Shown here: piece after piece, positions 48,201-57,641 of the stretch
Layout: each line of letters opens with the position of its first letter
Numbering within the stretch: the stretch's first letter is position 1
Assembly: GCA_030248215.1 (NCBI GenBank)
Contig: JASANG010004020.1
Location: 186,001-250,000 of the forward strand
Direction: 5' to 3'
Source of the DNA: Enoplolaimus lenunculus
Lineage: Eukaryota; Nematoda; Enoplea; Enoplida; Thoracostomopsidae
DNA length: 64,000 bases
Position numbers and translations under genes: made by a program
Notes under the pieces: model-generated
The model's database searches: none
The model's input: only the letters and a program-made list of their open reading frames with translations
Told to the model about the DNA's origin: nothing

Positions 48201-51200
48201 GCCCGACAACTGGTGACTTGAAATTTCGTCGATTCGACAATTTGTCTCACATTATTATTATGCTTAATACGCTTATGATTACGCTTAGGATTATACTTCG
48301 ATTTATTCATAGGCTTTTGGACACTGTTGGGCGGGCCGCCGATTCTTTTATTTATATAAAATTGAACGTTCAAAATTAGCTGGAACGATGCACAAGCTAT
48401 GTATCCTGAACGGCTCTATCGTATTCATGTAAAACAAACGTTTTTTTACTACTTTTACTCAATTGCACAACCTTTGGCTTTGAACGCTGCCGGCAATGAA
48501 TGGTGCATGTACACATTCCTTCCACACCACCTTTAAACTAACCGCACGCCTATTCAAAGCAAACCAATGAAAGTTAAGCCAAAATCTGAAAATTTACAAA
48601 AATTGTGTGAGACATTTCAAAAGTTCCACTCTCGTTACGAATATGTCAAACATTCTGCTTTTAAATGTGTTACAAATAAGGTCCCGTATTCTAAAGTGTG
48701 TATAGCACTTATTACCAGTTGGTGCTAGGTCTTGTAACTTTTGAACCGCAGAATGCTGAGGCTCCAAAATTCAGCTGATTTTTCGCACATGATTCACTCT
48801 ACTCATGTACCTATTTCGAGTTTAACAACTGCAATAGTTAGCGAGTTTGAAACCCTATTACTAACAACTGATGATAGTTGCTAAATACATTTTTATAATA
48901 TGGATCTATATTATAAATCCGTGCTTGAAAACGCTAGATTACTAAGCAATCAGTATTTTATGACGTGTGTTTTCAGAAAACTATACACACTTCGACAAAC
49001 CGAAATTATCGTCCAAGAACTCGACGGTACAATGCGTAAAACTCTCTACGCGTCAGTATTTGAGTTACCACGAGCGCTCGCCGTATATCCACATGTCGGC
49101 TGGTTATACGCGTCCGATTGGGGTCAAGATTCGTTCATTGCTCGAGCAGCAATGGATGGAAGTAAATTCGAAAAAATTGTCACATCCGGACTGGTGTGGC
49201 CGAACGGACTCAGTGTGGATTATTATGCGAACAAGATATACTGGGCAGACGCGTTTACTGATGTGATTGAGTAGGTGATCCATGTGGATTGTAAAGGGAT
49301 TTGAGGGACTGCAATAGATTACAGGATTTTAGAATAGGATGATTTGCATGCTCAGGATTAGAAATAATATGTTACGTCCCTGAAAGCAACACTGACTGAG
49401 TATGTTATAAAAACCTTAAGTTTTCTTACAATTTGCCAAAATTTGACTCTCACGCAATCATCTTGAATGCGTATAACTGTGACTCAGTATTGTTTATTCA
49501 AATTACCCGTGTGATGTTATAAATAACTTGTGAACTAAATTCAATTTCTTAACGGTAGAAGGTTAATTTTAAAGCCTATGGGGGGCGATATACTTGTGCG
49601 GTGCCGCAAATCAAAAAATTTTGTTTACATATATATGTTGTGCCCTGCGGCAACACAAACGACGCCGGAAAACATATAGTGGTACCGTAAATCTGAGAAA
49701 GTGTTGTTTTAAAATACCTCAAAAATTTCGCGGTATTTAATATCTATATCATATGTACATCTCTTGTTAAATGCTGGCTTCCATTCTATTTGACTGTTAT
49801 TTTAGATGTTCGAATCTGGACGGAACCGGACGCCAAGTTGTCATTCAAGACAACAGCAAAGTACCACACATATTTTCAATGGCGATTTTTGATGATTACA
49901 TGTATTGGACGGACTGGACATACCGAGGTAACGTTTGTTTATATATATATAAATAAATAAATAAATATATATATAAACCTTTGTCATACAATTGAAAACA
50001 AATTTCAAGAATGTGGATGTAAGCTTTTAGTTGGCGAAAAGCGAACCCGGTCGCAAATTTACTTAGAATCCAAAAAGAAATTTTCTTTAACAGTTCTTTG
50101 TTGCGGTTTTACCTATGTTTTTAGCAAGCTATATTTAAATATTTAGGGAACATTGGCTGGGTTTCCGAAATTTTACTTAAGTATTTACTTAAGTTATAGT
50201 TAAGTAATTACTTAAGTCACCGACATAAGGAATTGCTTTTCGAGAAAAAACTAACAAACGCCTATGTGAGTTATTGTTATAACAAGGAAGTAATAGTTTC
50301 GCTCTATATTAAACAGACTCCATGACTCTACAATTTTGATTAAACCAACGTTAGTATGCCTCAACGGTTGCTTTGTAACAGATCAAATTTAGTCAGTGAC
50401 TAAGTGTTTACTTAAGTACGCTTTTAAAAACGAGAAAATGATTAAGTAATTACTTAGCACGTACTTAGGTACTAAATTGTACTTAAGTAGGGTTCTGGAA
50501 ACCCAGCCATTCACTATGTGGTTTCAATTTTTTAAACAAATCTGAAAATGATAATCTCTTTATATATTTAGCTTTTTGTCACTGTGGTTACATAATTCCT
50601 TCAGGAATTGTTCGCGCAAACAAGCATTCCGGTGATGACTTGACAGTTATCGCAAGAGCTGCGCTTCTTCCTTACGGCATCAAAATAAATCATCCGGTTG
50701 CACAGCCTACAGGTACCAAAAATAACTGTTACAGATAGCAGTTAGATGTCTATGAAGCATTTGAGAGAAATTTTACGATTTAAAAAGGTATATACTATTT
50801 ACAATATGTATAATGCCTATTCAGTTATCCGGATGGACAGCTTAGAATTATGGCCTGTCCTAATCTATGAAAGCACCGAATAACTGAAACAGTGCTATTA
50901 AAATGGCTATAAGAACAGTACGCACCTCTCAATTGCTGGCTCAATGCTTTAACCAGTTAGAAGTAGCGGCTTGGTCATTTATATAGAACTTAATTTTTTT
51001 AATATATCGCGAAATGATTTCCATAATGTGCAATGTGGAAAATAATTTCCTAATTTCTAACCATCTGTTGGAATCTCTGAAGGTCTTGATACACGACTAC
51101 GCCTTATATATGTAAGCAGAGGCCCTGTACTAAGAACTGTGCACTATGCCAAATTAACTCAGTAAGTTTATCATAGGAAACAGCGTGAGCGGGGTACTTG

Positions 51201-52868
51201 AATTGGAGGCGTATGCTCGTAAAGGCGTCAAAGAAAAGAGTGCCGGCGGCAGCTCGTAAAAGCTCCATTGCCGTATATTTACAGCAATATACATGATGCA
51301 AACGGTTTCAAATCGTCTTGTAATATTCAAGGGAGAGTAAGACCTAGCCTAAGTATACAAAATGCTCAGAGGATTAAAGTAGCACTTGATGTAATTAACT
51401 TATAAGCCAATCGGAAACTACTTACTCAGAAATTTTAACATGATAAATTGTTTCTGATCGCGTTTTATGTCTATATCTTAAGGCGTCAATCCGTGTTCTC
51501 GCAAAGAATGTTCACAATTATGTTTGTTATCGCCGCCGGAAACTGTCAAACCGATTACAAACAAAACTCAAGCAGGTCCTGATTCATCGGGTAAGTTTTA
51601 GACTAAAACAGTATAGTTCAAAATATATTCAGTGATAATTTAAACATCAAAATCTATTTTCAACAGATGTTGCGAACTTTTAAACCACCAATCATTGTTC
51701 AGCAGGCGCATTACAACCTTTCATGAATTATCAGATCCAATGAGGGTCACCCAAATACCGAAAATGTTGTTTAAAGATTTAGTACTGAAAGTGCGTTTAG
51801 CTTCTCGCTCGCTTTCTTCGCGAGTTTTTGTTCACTCATTTATTGCGCTCACCTCCCGCCAATAATTAATGTCTGCATCCGCTACTGATTTCTAGATTAC
51901 GAGAGTTAATCCAATCAAAAAACAATTCTGCTTTCTAAAATTTGCAAAATTTCCAATCAAAACGTGCTGTACCACAAAATAACGCGATGCATATTTCGAA
52001 TAACATTTTCATTCGTTCAGATGTCCAGCTTTAATAACTACAGAACATTTACGGCCAATGCGTTGTATCGTAGAATTTACCTTTGTGCCATAGTTTTTTT
52101 ATACCATGTATGCATTATCTTAATTTAAATTTGTAATATTTTCATTTCGGCTTTGAACAGTTTCCGTCCACATTTACGGTTAGGCTTAGGCTTTAGGCTT
52201 ATAGGAAAGTAATTAAGAGCCCTTTGATTTAGACCTTCTCGCCGTATGCGCGTGTGTAGATGGTTTCGAACTAAGATCTGATGGTGAAACGTGTGTTTCT
52301 GCGTGCGACACGGAAAAAACGATTGAATGCGGAACGGAAACAGACAACGGAGGCACACCGGATCCGAAATGTCTTTCAAAACGGTACATGTGTGACGGTG
52401 TAACACAATGCCGTGACGGGGCAGACGAACGCGATTGTCGTAAGCTTTTTAACGATTATTAGCTGAGTTACGAATTGACAGAAATTAATTTTACAAAATT
52501 AACTTTGTTAGTTGGTTTTGAAAAAGTCCAGCATTTAAAACGGTATGTTTGTCTTTAAAACAAATTGACCAGATCTGAGCGATTGCTAAAGGTTTTTAGA
52601 TAAAATTTAATGAAAAAATTTTCATTGACGATGACCCTACTCACACAGAACATACTGCTGATAAACTTAACGAAATCTGTATAGCGAAATAATACGCAAT
52701 GCGTAGGCCTTTAATTGAATTCGTGACCAAAGTTCTTTAATCTCAGCTCAACGAATATGCCGACCAACGCAGTTTCAATGTCATAACGGAAATGGCTGTT
52801 TATCAATTCGACAAGTCTGTGATCAAACAGCTCAATGCGACGACTTATCCGATGAAAAATATTGTTAA
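41233..52868 (+). CDS. LDL-receptor-related protein with cysteine-rich N-terminus (15-exon model)
   Basis: Candidate endocytic or signalling receptor, or its soluble form. Phase-compatible exons: 41233-41296, 42729-42903 (donor uncertain), 43910-44020, 44473-44713, 45109-45214, 45838-45927, 46515-46655, 47435-47556, 47885-48018, 48977-49270, 49806-49927, 50605-50712, 51483-51590, 52233-52439, 52747-52868. The model is 714 residues. Order: signal peptide (1-21), cysteine-rich modules (about 75-232), partial EGF (234-262), calcium-binding EGF (263-309), six YWTD blades (311-569), EGF (571-630), LDL-A (631-674), LDL-A (679-714). In the LRP family such propellers release ligand and LDL-A repeats bind it. 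The usual LDL-A cluster before the first EGF is missing and replaced by the cysteine-rich modules. There is no transmembrane segment before the stop. Weakest links are the 42729 exon donor and the 45214-45838 join. Confidence 0.7.
41479..41631 (+). repeat. tRNA-derived SINE-like repeat, copy 2
   Basis: AAGACGTGAGAGCCCCCTCG, then TATAGCTGAGTGGTGATGG (A box-like) and GGAGTTCAAATCC (B box-like), and the tail CATGTGAGAAAGGGTTAAT. A divergent relative lies at 55678-55775, and an A-box-like fragment at about 58797-58830. Confidence 0.65.
41539..42033 (+). repeat. 165-bp tandem repeat, three copies, seeded by a SINE
   Basis: Units begin TACGCCTCCCACTCCAGTCA at 41539, 41704 and 41869 and are nearly identical (single-base changes, one 3-bp insertion near 41998). 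Each unit holds the B-box half and tail of the SINE plus adjoining unique sequence up to CACAAGTACGT. It lies in the first intron of the receptor model. Confidence 0.85.
43003..43038. repeat. G-run/C-run palindrome
   Basis: A run of Gs, then CCCC GCCC, Gs and a run of Cs, in a segment otherwise matching the CAGTGGCGG hAT MITE (compare 47300-47335, GGGGGGGCACGGCCGGGG). It is probably an eroded or mis-assembled copy of that MITE's GC-rich end. Confidence 0.5.
43436..43700 (-). repeat. Dispersed TATTCGGGTCACTAC repeat, inverted copy
   Basis: Reads on the minus strand like the copies at 5045-5343 and 20150-20425. On the plus strand it starts GTGGTGACCCGAGAAAAGAG. It lies in the intron before the 43910 exon. 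Confidence 0.55.
45109..45357 (+). CDS. Alternative terminal exon: secreted short form of the cysteine-rich protein
   Basis: If the GTAAGT donor at 45215 is not used, the frame stays open for 47 more codons and ends at TGA 45355-45357. The extra stretch has five cysteines, including CTIRFLDTYMVCHGATRQC, which resembles the upstream modules; random AT-rich intron would rarely look like this. AATAAA starts on the last base of the stop (45357-45362). Together with upstream exons this gives about 279 residues, secreted, without EGF, propeller or LDL-A parts. It could be an alternative end of one gene, or the true end of a separate gene with the receptor starting elsewhere. I cannot decide between these. 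Confidence 0.55.
   Translation, partial: KHFVNECGTEGWFVKKQVTVRSTTVGVANCSNLEERKCTIRFLDTYMVCHGATRQCESYITGQHVEKIKSRKPINAKISLCA
45357..45362 (+). terminator. Polyadenylation signal AATAAA overlapping a stop codon
   Basis: Canonical AATAAA whose first A is the last base of the TGA ending the cysteine-rich reading frame. Cleavage 10-30 bases downstream would leave an extremely short 3' UTR. It lies within what the long receptor model treats as an intron. Confidence 0.45.
45838..46655 (+). CDS. EGF-like pair before the propeller
   Basis: Exons 45838-45927 and 46515-46655, both bounded by phase 1 introns as in LDL receptor genes. The first encodes the C-terminal half of an EGF (ICKRGGQCHCKDGFKL) whose first two cysteines should lie upstream and are not in canonical spacing. 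The second is a complete calcium-binding EGF: DFDECAHNFGLCSQLC then GSYECRC. This EGF-EGF-propeller order matches LDLR, VLDLR and LRP1. Confidence 0.85.
47175..47346. mobile_element. hAT-type MITE in a receptor intron
   Basis: Starts CAGTGGCGGATCTAGG and ends CATGGATCCGCCATTG, with a perfect 8-bp duplication ATTCCAGT (47167-47174 and 47347-47354). The perfect duplication suggests a fairly young insertion. Part of the same interior recurs at about 42945-43020. Confidence 0.85.
47435..50712 (+). CDS. Six-bladed YWTD beta-propeller (LDL receptor class B repeats)
   Basis: Exons 47435-47556, 47885-48018, 48977-49270, 49806-49927 and 50605-50712, all with clean GT-AG junctions and compatible phases (1-0, 0-2, 2-2, 2-1, 1-1). 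Blades in order begin near VWNISQDG, LYYVDIGSNKIQRI, KLYTLRQTEIIVQELDG, LYASDWGQDS, IYWADAFTDVIE and MYWTDWTYRGIV. GLVWPNGLSVDYYANKIYWA is the family's classic blade linker. The propeller closes with KINHPVAQPT before the next EGF. In LDL receptors this domain folds back on the ligand-binding repeats at low pH. Introns hold a palindromic MITE (50155-50508) and several SINE-like and MITE fragments. Confidence 0.92.
49935..49978. repeat. AT-rich palindromic microsatellite
   Basis: TATATATATATAAATAAATAAATA followed by ATATATATATAA, immediately after the propeller exon donor at 49928. Confidence 0.6.
50155..50508. mobile_element. Palindromic TACTTAAGTA-rich MITE in a receptor intron
   Basis: GGCTGGGTTTCCGAAATTTT at the left and GGTTCTGGAAACCCAGCC at the right, flanked by ATT on both sides (3-bp duplication, compatible with PIF/Harbinger-like transposition). 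The arms consist of TTACTTAAGTA words. Confidence 0.65.
51483..52868 (+). CDS. EGF followed by two LDL-receptor class A repeats, then stop
   Basis: Exons 51483-51590, 52233-52439 and 52747-52868, all phase 1. The first two make an EGF (NPCSRKECSQLCLLSPPE, then CACVDGFELRSDGETC), with an insert of about 25 residues containing an NKT sequon. The second exon continues into LDL-A 1, ending CDGVTQCRDGADERDC. The third encodes LDL-A 2, starting CRPTQFQCHNGNGC and ending CDDLSDEKYC, with all six cysteines and the calcium-binding acidic cluster. TAA follows directly at 52866-52868. A weak donor, TATT|GTTAAA at 52864, would restore the last cysteine from a further exon in phase 1. So either a soluble receptor ends here or the gene runs on. 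Confidence 0.85.
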
Positions 52869-53058
52869 AAATTCTCACTTACTCATATAACTGTCATACT
52901 GCTGCTGACAACATTCCATATTTTTTAATATTAATATTTTATTGCTAATAGCTATAACACCTTCACCAGGAGTATTGTGACTCGGAAAAGAACATGTTTA
53001 ATTTAGCGTTTTATTTTTGACACGATTCTTTTATAACGAATGCTGTAACTCGGAAAAA

Positions 53059-53235
53059 ATGACAACAGAGCAAAACTGTACTGTTAATTTGCTAGTCGTA
53101 ATTTGCTTATTTGCGCATGCGACGAACACAGGAGCACACTTAAGTCACCTGTGTTGTCCCCAGAAATTAGATGTTACATGTCCACAGAATTGTCTTTTTG
53201 CGTTTTTATCAATCCACAGTTCACTAACACAATAA
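53059..53235 (+). CDS. Short ORF with signal-like N-terminus and cysteine pairs (doubtful)
   Basis: 58 codons. A possible signal segment (LLVVICLFAHATNTGA) is followed by LCCPQKLDVTCPQNC, whose CC...C...C spacing is reminiscent of small secreted cysteine modules. An overlapping +1 frame runs to 53411 (QGRLQKHKKRTEILLAKQAA). It lies 190 bp after the receptor stop codon. It could be an exon of the downstream part of the receptor gene, a small secreted peptide or chance. No splice site convincingly links it to anything. Confidence 0.2.
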   Translation: MTTEQNCTVNLLVVICLFAHATNTGAHLSHLCCPQKLDVTCPQNCLFAFLSIHSSLTQ

Positions 53236-53791
53236 AACACGCCCTTGGCCAAGGTCGCCTTCAAAAACATAAAAAACGTACTGAAATTTTGCTAGCCAAG
53301 CAAGCGGCAAGATTCCTAACCTGCCAAAATTGGCGTATGGTGAAACAAGATTTTGCTCAATGGAGAATAGGTGTTGCGGTTACTTTAAGTCACAAAAATA
53401 TATTACAATAATTGTACGGTTCACAGTTCACTTAAAATATTTTAAAGTCCAACGATTTTTAGTAAAAATAACCGTCAATTATGGCTTATGAAATGCTTGT
53501 TTTTATGCGAATTTGCGTATATTTATGAAGCCTGAATATTTGTGTACAACTATTTTAGTAAAATCGCGCATTCTGATACATTTTATTTGGTGTTTGATGG
53601 CATTGGCAGGAACTTGTGTAAAAGGAGATAAGAGAATTAGTTCCCTCTCCAAATTACCCGCGACACAACAAAAAAGTTTTGTTAAGAACAGTTTAGAATA
53701 CCCTTCTTGGATCTCTATAGCAAACTGTTATTAAACGAAATTATCCCTTCCCGAAATAAAATTCTTGCCACGCCCTGAGCGTAAAAATTTT

Positions 53792-53943
53792 GGTCCATGT
53801 AAAAATCAGGGGCGGAACGTTTTTCTGTGGGACTAGAATAGAGTAAGCTTAAGCTTAGATTAATTTTTTGCTTGACTTAGGCTTAGGTTTAGGTTTAGGA
53901 ATATGCTTATAATACTGTTCCGCCCTTGTTCTTTACATTGGAC
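53792..53943. mobile_element. TTAGGC-rich MITE copy
   Basis: GGTCCATGTAAAAATCAGGG then GCGGAACG, mirrored by ACTGTTCCGCCCTTGTTC then TTTACATTGGAC. The interior has CTTAGGCTTAGGTTTAGG. Fragments of the family also occur near 5345-5410, 35375-35510, 45520-45550, 47700-47830, 48270-48310 and 52170-52205. Confidence 0.7.
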
Positions 53944-55082
53944 AAAATTTTTAATGGCAATGATGAAATGTGAAATTATCTAACTTTTTGGAACCATCCA
54001 GCTTAGGTCTAAAACAAGGCATAGCGTAAAAGAGTGTATAAAAGCAAAAAAGTGTCCTGTATGAATAGTTTGTGCTAACGACTAATTTTGGGAGGGGCAT
54101 TGCGGTAAAATTCAACACAAAGCGCTTTACAGTTGTAAACTGATTAGTACTCTGTAAAAACATTCTACTTAAAATACTATAGTTATATTTTACTAACTTT
54201 TTTAAGCATAAGTGCACTAAATATTGAGTAAATATTTGCTTAAATAATGTAAATAAGTAAAACTACTGCTGTCATTTCCTGATTAATTAAGAAAATTTAA
54301 AGCTAAAAATTTTGTGCTTGGTTAAAATTAAGTAAAACTTCGCCAAACACCATAGTAAGTAAAATCGACACTTAATTCGACAACAATTTTACTTAATTTT
54401 AAGTATTTTTAGTGAGTATGAAACTACGCGAAGAATATATGCAACTGCATGAAAAATGACGTTTGAAGCGGCTCGGCTTCTTAACAGTTTTAACTGTTTT
54501 TTGAAAATTTTACAAAAATTCACTGACAACATTGAGTTGTTTCAATTTTTGGTCGCAAAAGCTGTCTGCGATCAATTTGGCCATTATTTGCCAATCTCGA
54601 GGTTGTATAGAAGGTAACCACAGATTTCAACACTATACGTATTTTATAACAGTTAATCAATAAAAATTTAGTGAATTGGAGTTATATATATATATTCGGC
54701 CTTATGTTCTTTGATTAACTACTGCGTTATTGGATGATATTTCGCATTGAAGACCCAAAGCCGGAAGGAATGGGAGAGCTCAGCCAACCTCGGATCTTCT
54801 GCAGAGAAATCCTGCATCCGCCTCAGTGTTGGGGCACCACCTGAAGTTTGAAGGGACCCCATCCTTGCTTGCTCCAGCGCTGGGGAGAAGAACCCATCTC
54901 ACAGGTTAGGGGCTCAGATACCTTTGCCGCGGCACTAATTGACGCACAGGCCAATTATTAGTTGGTCTTGGCAATTTTGCAATTGTAGTAAATAGCGGTT
55001 GAGCCCCTGCCAAACAGCAATTGAGAGACTTATTTAATAATTGAAGTTTTTTTTTGAGAATCCCCGCCCGGGCGTAGAGAGC

Positions 55083-55196
55083 AAAAAAAAAAAAAATTTA
55101 AAAAAAAAAAAAGAAAAACCCCAAAATTTATTAAAAATTTTTTTAAAAACAAAAACTAAAAAAAACTAATATTAAAAAATATAAAAAAAAAAAAAA

Positions 55197-55274
<78 letters not shown>
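55083..55274. repeat. Long A-rich homopolymer region
   Basis: A-rich low-complexity DNA ending in a run of about 80 nearly uninterrupted A. It could be the tail of a retroposed sequence, but no body is recognisable upstream, and homopolymers of this size are also prone to sequencing and assembly error. Confidence 0.8.
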
Positions 55275-55275
<1 letters not shown>

Positions 55276-55889
55276 ATTAAATAGTAAAGTGAAACCAAAG
55301 CTGATTGGTTATCGTCAGCGTGCCTAATCATAAAATTATTAATTTGATTAAACAACCAGTTAAATTTAGTAGTTTAGCGTAGACCAAACTTCTATTACAT
55401 AGAATAACAGCTAACCTAAGCCAATTGGTACATAACAAACACGCGAAACGGACCTAATAGTTGCCAAATAGTATGGACCGGATAATTTTGATATACGAAT
55501 AACCTTATTTTGTCTCGTTTGTAACGAAATATAATCATTGTACTACGAAAGCAGTTTTAGTAAAAAAACTCATGTTAACACAATTTTCAAAAATTTTATG
55601 TTAGCAACCCACCGCTAAACACACAGTACGTAGTGTTTTACACAACCCCTCCGCGTATACGAAGGCTAAAACGAACAAAAGACGTGGTAGATCTTCGAAC
55701 TTGAGCATCAAACTATTGTACTAAACACGATCCGTGCCGTAGTCCCAAATTCAAATTCTAGCTCGAAAGTACATTTAAATGCGGCAAATGAACAAAGTCA
55801 CAGCATTTTCAGCTACTTTTGAAAATATCGTGAAAACGGCAAACTAAAAATGTATTATTGAAAAAATCAGTGAAGATAGCGGGTAAACT

Positions 55890-56005
55890 ACATATTCATA
55901 ACTAACCAGTCCTATGCTGGAGTCGAACCACTTCCCAATAGCCCATACTCTGTGCACTTGTAACCAAGTTACCAACCACCAGCGTCACAGCGCCATGTAC
56001 ACTCC
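55890..56005 (-). repeat. tRNA-like SINE fragment of a second family
   Basis: On the minus strand GCTGGTGGTTGGTAACTTGG (A box-like) and GTGGTTCGACTCC (B box-like) are about 50 bp apart. Sequences sharing a TTGG(C/T)GATnnGTCTTGTA(A/G)CTTTCG core are at 40020-40110, 42165-42270 and 48690-48790 on the plus strand and may be related. Confidence 0.4.
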
Positions 56006-56093
56006 TACGTTGATTTACGTTTTTAAACCTTTCATGGGCAACGTTTACAACCAGATATCTATGCATTTCATACCATATACATGGATTTGTATA

Positions 56094-56301
56094 CACTGCA
56101 AAAAATGGTGAGTCAAATTGACTCCCTTCGAAATAGGTTCTACGGGACTACACAATTGAGTCAAATTAAACTCCGCCCGAGTCAAATTAGACTCACTTAG
56201 TCGCACGTTTGACTCTGGCGGAGTCGAATTCGAATCAATTTGTGTAGTCCCGTAGAACCTATTTCGGAGGGAGTCCCTTTGAATCACCATTTTTTGCAGT
56301 G
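56094..56301. mobile_element. Palindromic Tc1/mariner-like MITE, TGACTC family, copy 2
   Basis: Starts CACTGCAAAAAATGGTGAG and ends CCATTTTTTGCAGTG, with TA at 56092-56093 and 56302-56303. The arms GTAGTCCCGTAGAACC/GGTTCTACGGGACTAC pair exactly. A single arm of the family is at about 63865-63920. Confidence 0.75.
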
Positions 56302-56717
56302 TACGTGTTACGTACGTAACACGTATAATACTCATACAAATTCAAGCTGCCGAGATAACTCATGAAAGTCAAAAATAGGAATTGGAAAATCCAGGCGGAT
56401 TCGTGCCTAAAACACGAGGGGCATTTTGTGTAAAACTAAAACCTAAGCTCCAATTTTTTCACTGGGATTTGGCAATAAATTTTTATTAAAGATAGCTAAA
56501 GCAAAATAACTTTCAACTTAATACTTCCCGGCCACGTATTCAACAAGAATCGATTGCAAAATTAACACCCCCAAGATATTGACTTATTTTAAACGAGACG
56601 GCTTTCAGGCCGCCTCAAAAATGGCCTAAATCGCAGACTGCAATACGACCCCCACGCCCACACATACACACGCACACATATATTACATTATATACCGTTG
56701 TGCTCGCTATATACGAC

Positions 56718-56723
56718 TTTATT
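56718..56723 (-). terminator. Polyadenylation signal for the minus-strand gene
   Basis: TTTATT on the plus strand reads AATAAA on the minus strand, about 135 bp beyond the stop of the 141-residue membrane protein gene. Confidence 0.4.
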
Positions 56724-56858
56724 CTTCAACATTTCGCCACCTGCGTATTTCAGAACATAATATGACATTGTTTGACTGCGACCCTCAACATCGCAATCAT
56801 TTTGAAGCAAAATTGAGCAATAAACAAATTAAACGACAGCAACGCTGACAATATCCAA

Positions 56859-57284
56859 CTATCCTGGGTTGGTGCCATCAACCACTGCCAACTGGAAATC
56901 GCTTTGACTATGCAGCTGATGATAAACACCCTGGTTGGCTTCGTGTTTTGGATCGTCGCCTGTGTTGTTGCAATTACGTTTGAGTGTTTTGTTTTGAAGT
57001 AGCGGCTTTTCGTAATAGTTACATTTCGGCAGTTGTATCGTATTCGGTTTATCGTTATTGATTGGTGGTTGCACAATTCGAGGATATTGTGATCCAAGAG
57101 ATCGTTGAGTACTGATGCCTGGCTTGTTTTCAGATGAAGTGAAACGTGGCGACTGTTTTCCAGTTTCCATATTACAAAGACAGTCACAGCCAACGGTCGC
57201 GAATACGACAAGTCCGAATAGCAGTACAATCATTATGGTCAGTCCTAGCAATGTTGATAACTCCATCGTTGACGCAATGTTCAT
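56859..57284 (-). CDS. Intronless single-pass membrane protein, unknown family
   Basis: 141 residues, uninterrupted, with more balanced base composition than the flanks, which argues for a real gene. A short N-terminus (about 10 residues after two possible starts, M1 and M7) is followed by one hydrophobic span (about residues 10-32) and the juxtamembrane cysteine cluster CDCLCN, a likely palmitoylation site. The remaining 100 or so residues are polar and probably disordered. The tail carries YPRI and YHQL (YXX-hydrophobic) and EKPLL, motifs of the type that bind clathrin adaptors. I do not recognise a family. AATAAA on the minus strand at 56723-56718 fits its 3' end. It lies antisense within the possible last intron of the LRP-like gene. 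It could also be the first or only coding exon of a longer gene. Confidence 0.6.
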   Translation of the reverse strand: MNIASTMELSTLLGLTIMIVLLFGLVVFATVGCDCLCNMETGKQSPRFTSSENKPGISTQRSLGSQYPRIVQPPINNDKPNTIQLPKCNYYEKPLLQNKTLKRNCNNTGDDPKHEANQGVYHQLHSQSDFQLAVVDGTNPG

Positions 57285-57641
57285 TTGAGTATGGAAGTAA
57301 TAAATAAATCAATGGAATATGCTGTTGGTTTTTTGTTTTTAGAATGCTTTTTCTTATATTCAACGTAAGTTTTGTTTAAATTGTCTGAATAAATTCAGAA
57401 ATACTTTTTTGTGCGTACCAGCCCCTGTTATTCGGGTCACTATACAGCATATATCGGTTACCTACGATTCTCTGTCAATGTTTGGATTGAATCTAGCAGT
57501 TGTTTGCTTTCCTGTCTCACACTAGTGCTAATTTTACAATATGCGCAACTTTTCGCCCACAATACAGGGCTTTGATTACGCCTATAAGTAGATACAGAAA
57601 GCTGTAAATATGTTTGAAGTCGACATACGCATTCCCCGTAT

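Larger units (their letters stand above)
52869..56858. other. Spacer or intron after the last LDL-A exon
   Basis: Apart from the doubtful ORF at 53059 it contains a TTAGGC MITE, an inverted CAGTGCCGGAGC fragment (54760-54895), the A-rich tract, SINE relics and the TGACTC MITE. If the tail exon at 60154 belongs to the receptor, this is intron. Confidence 0.4.

Noticed and set aside
55143-55355. Poly-phenylalanine ORF on the minus strand
   Set aside because: Translation of the A-homopolymer.
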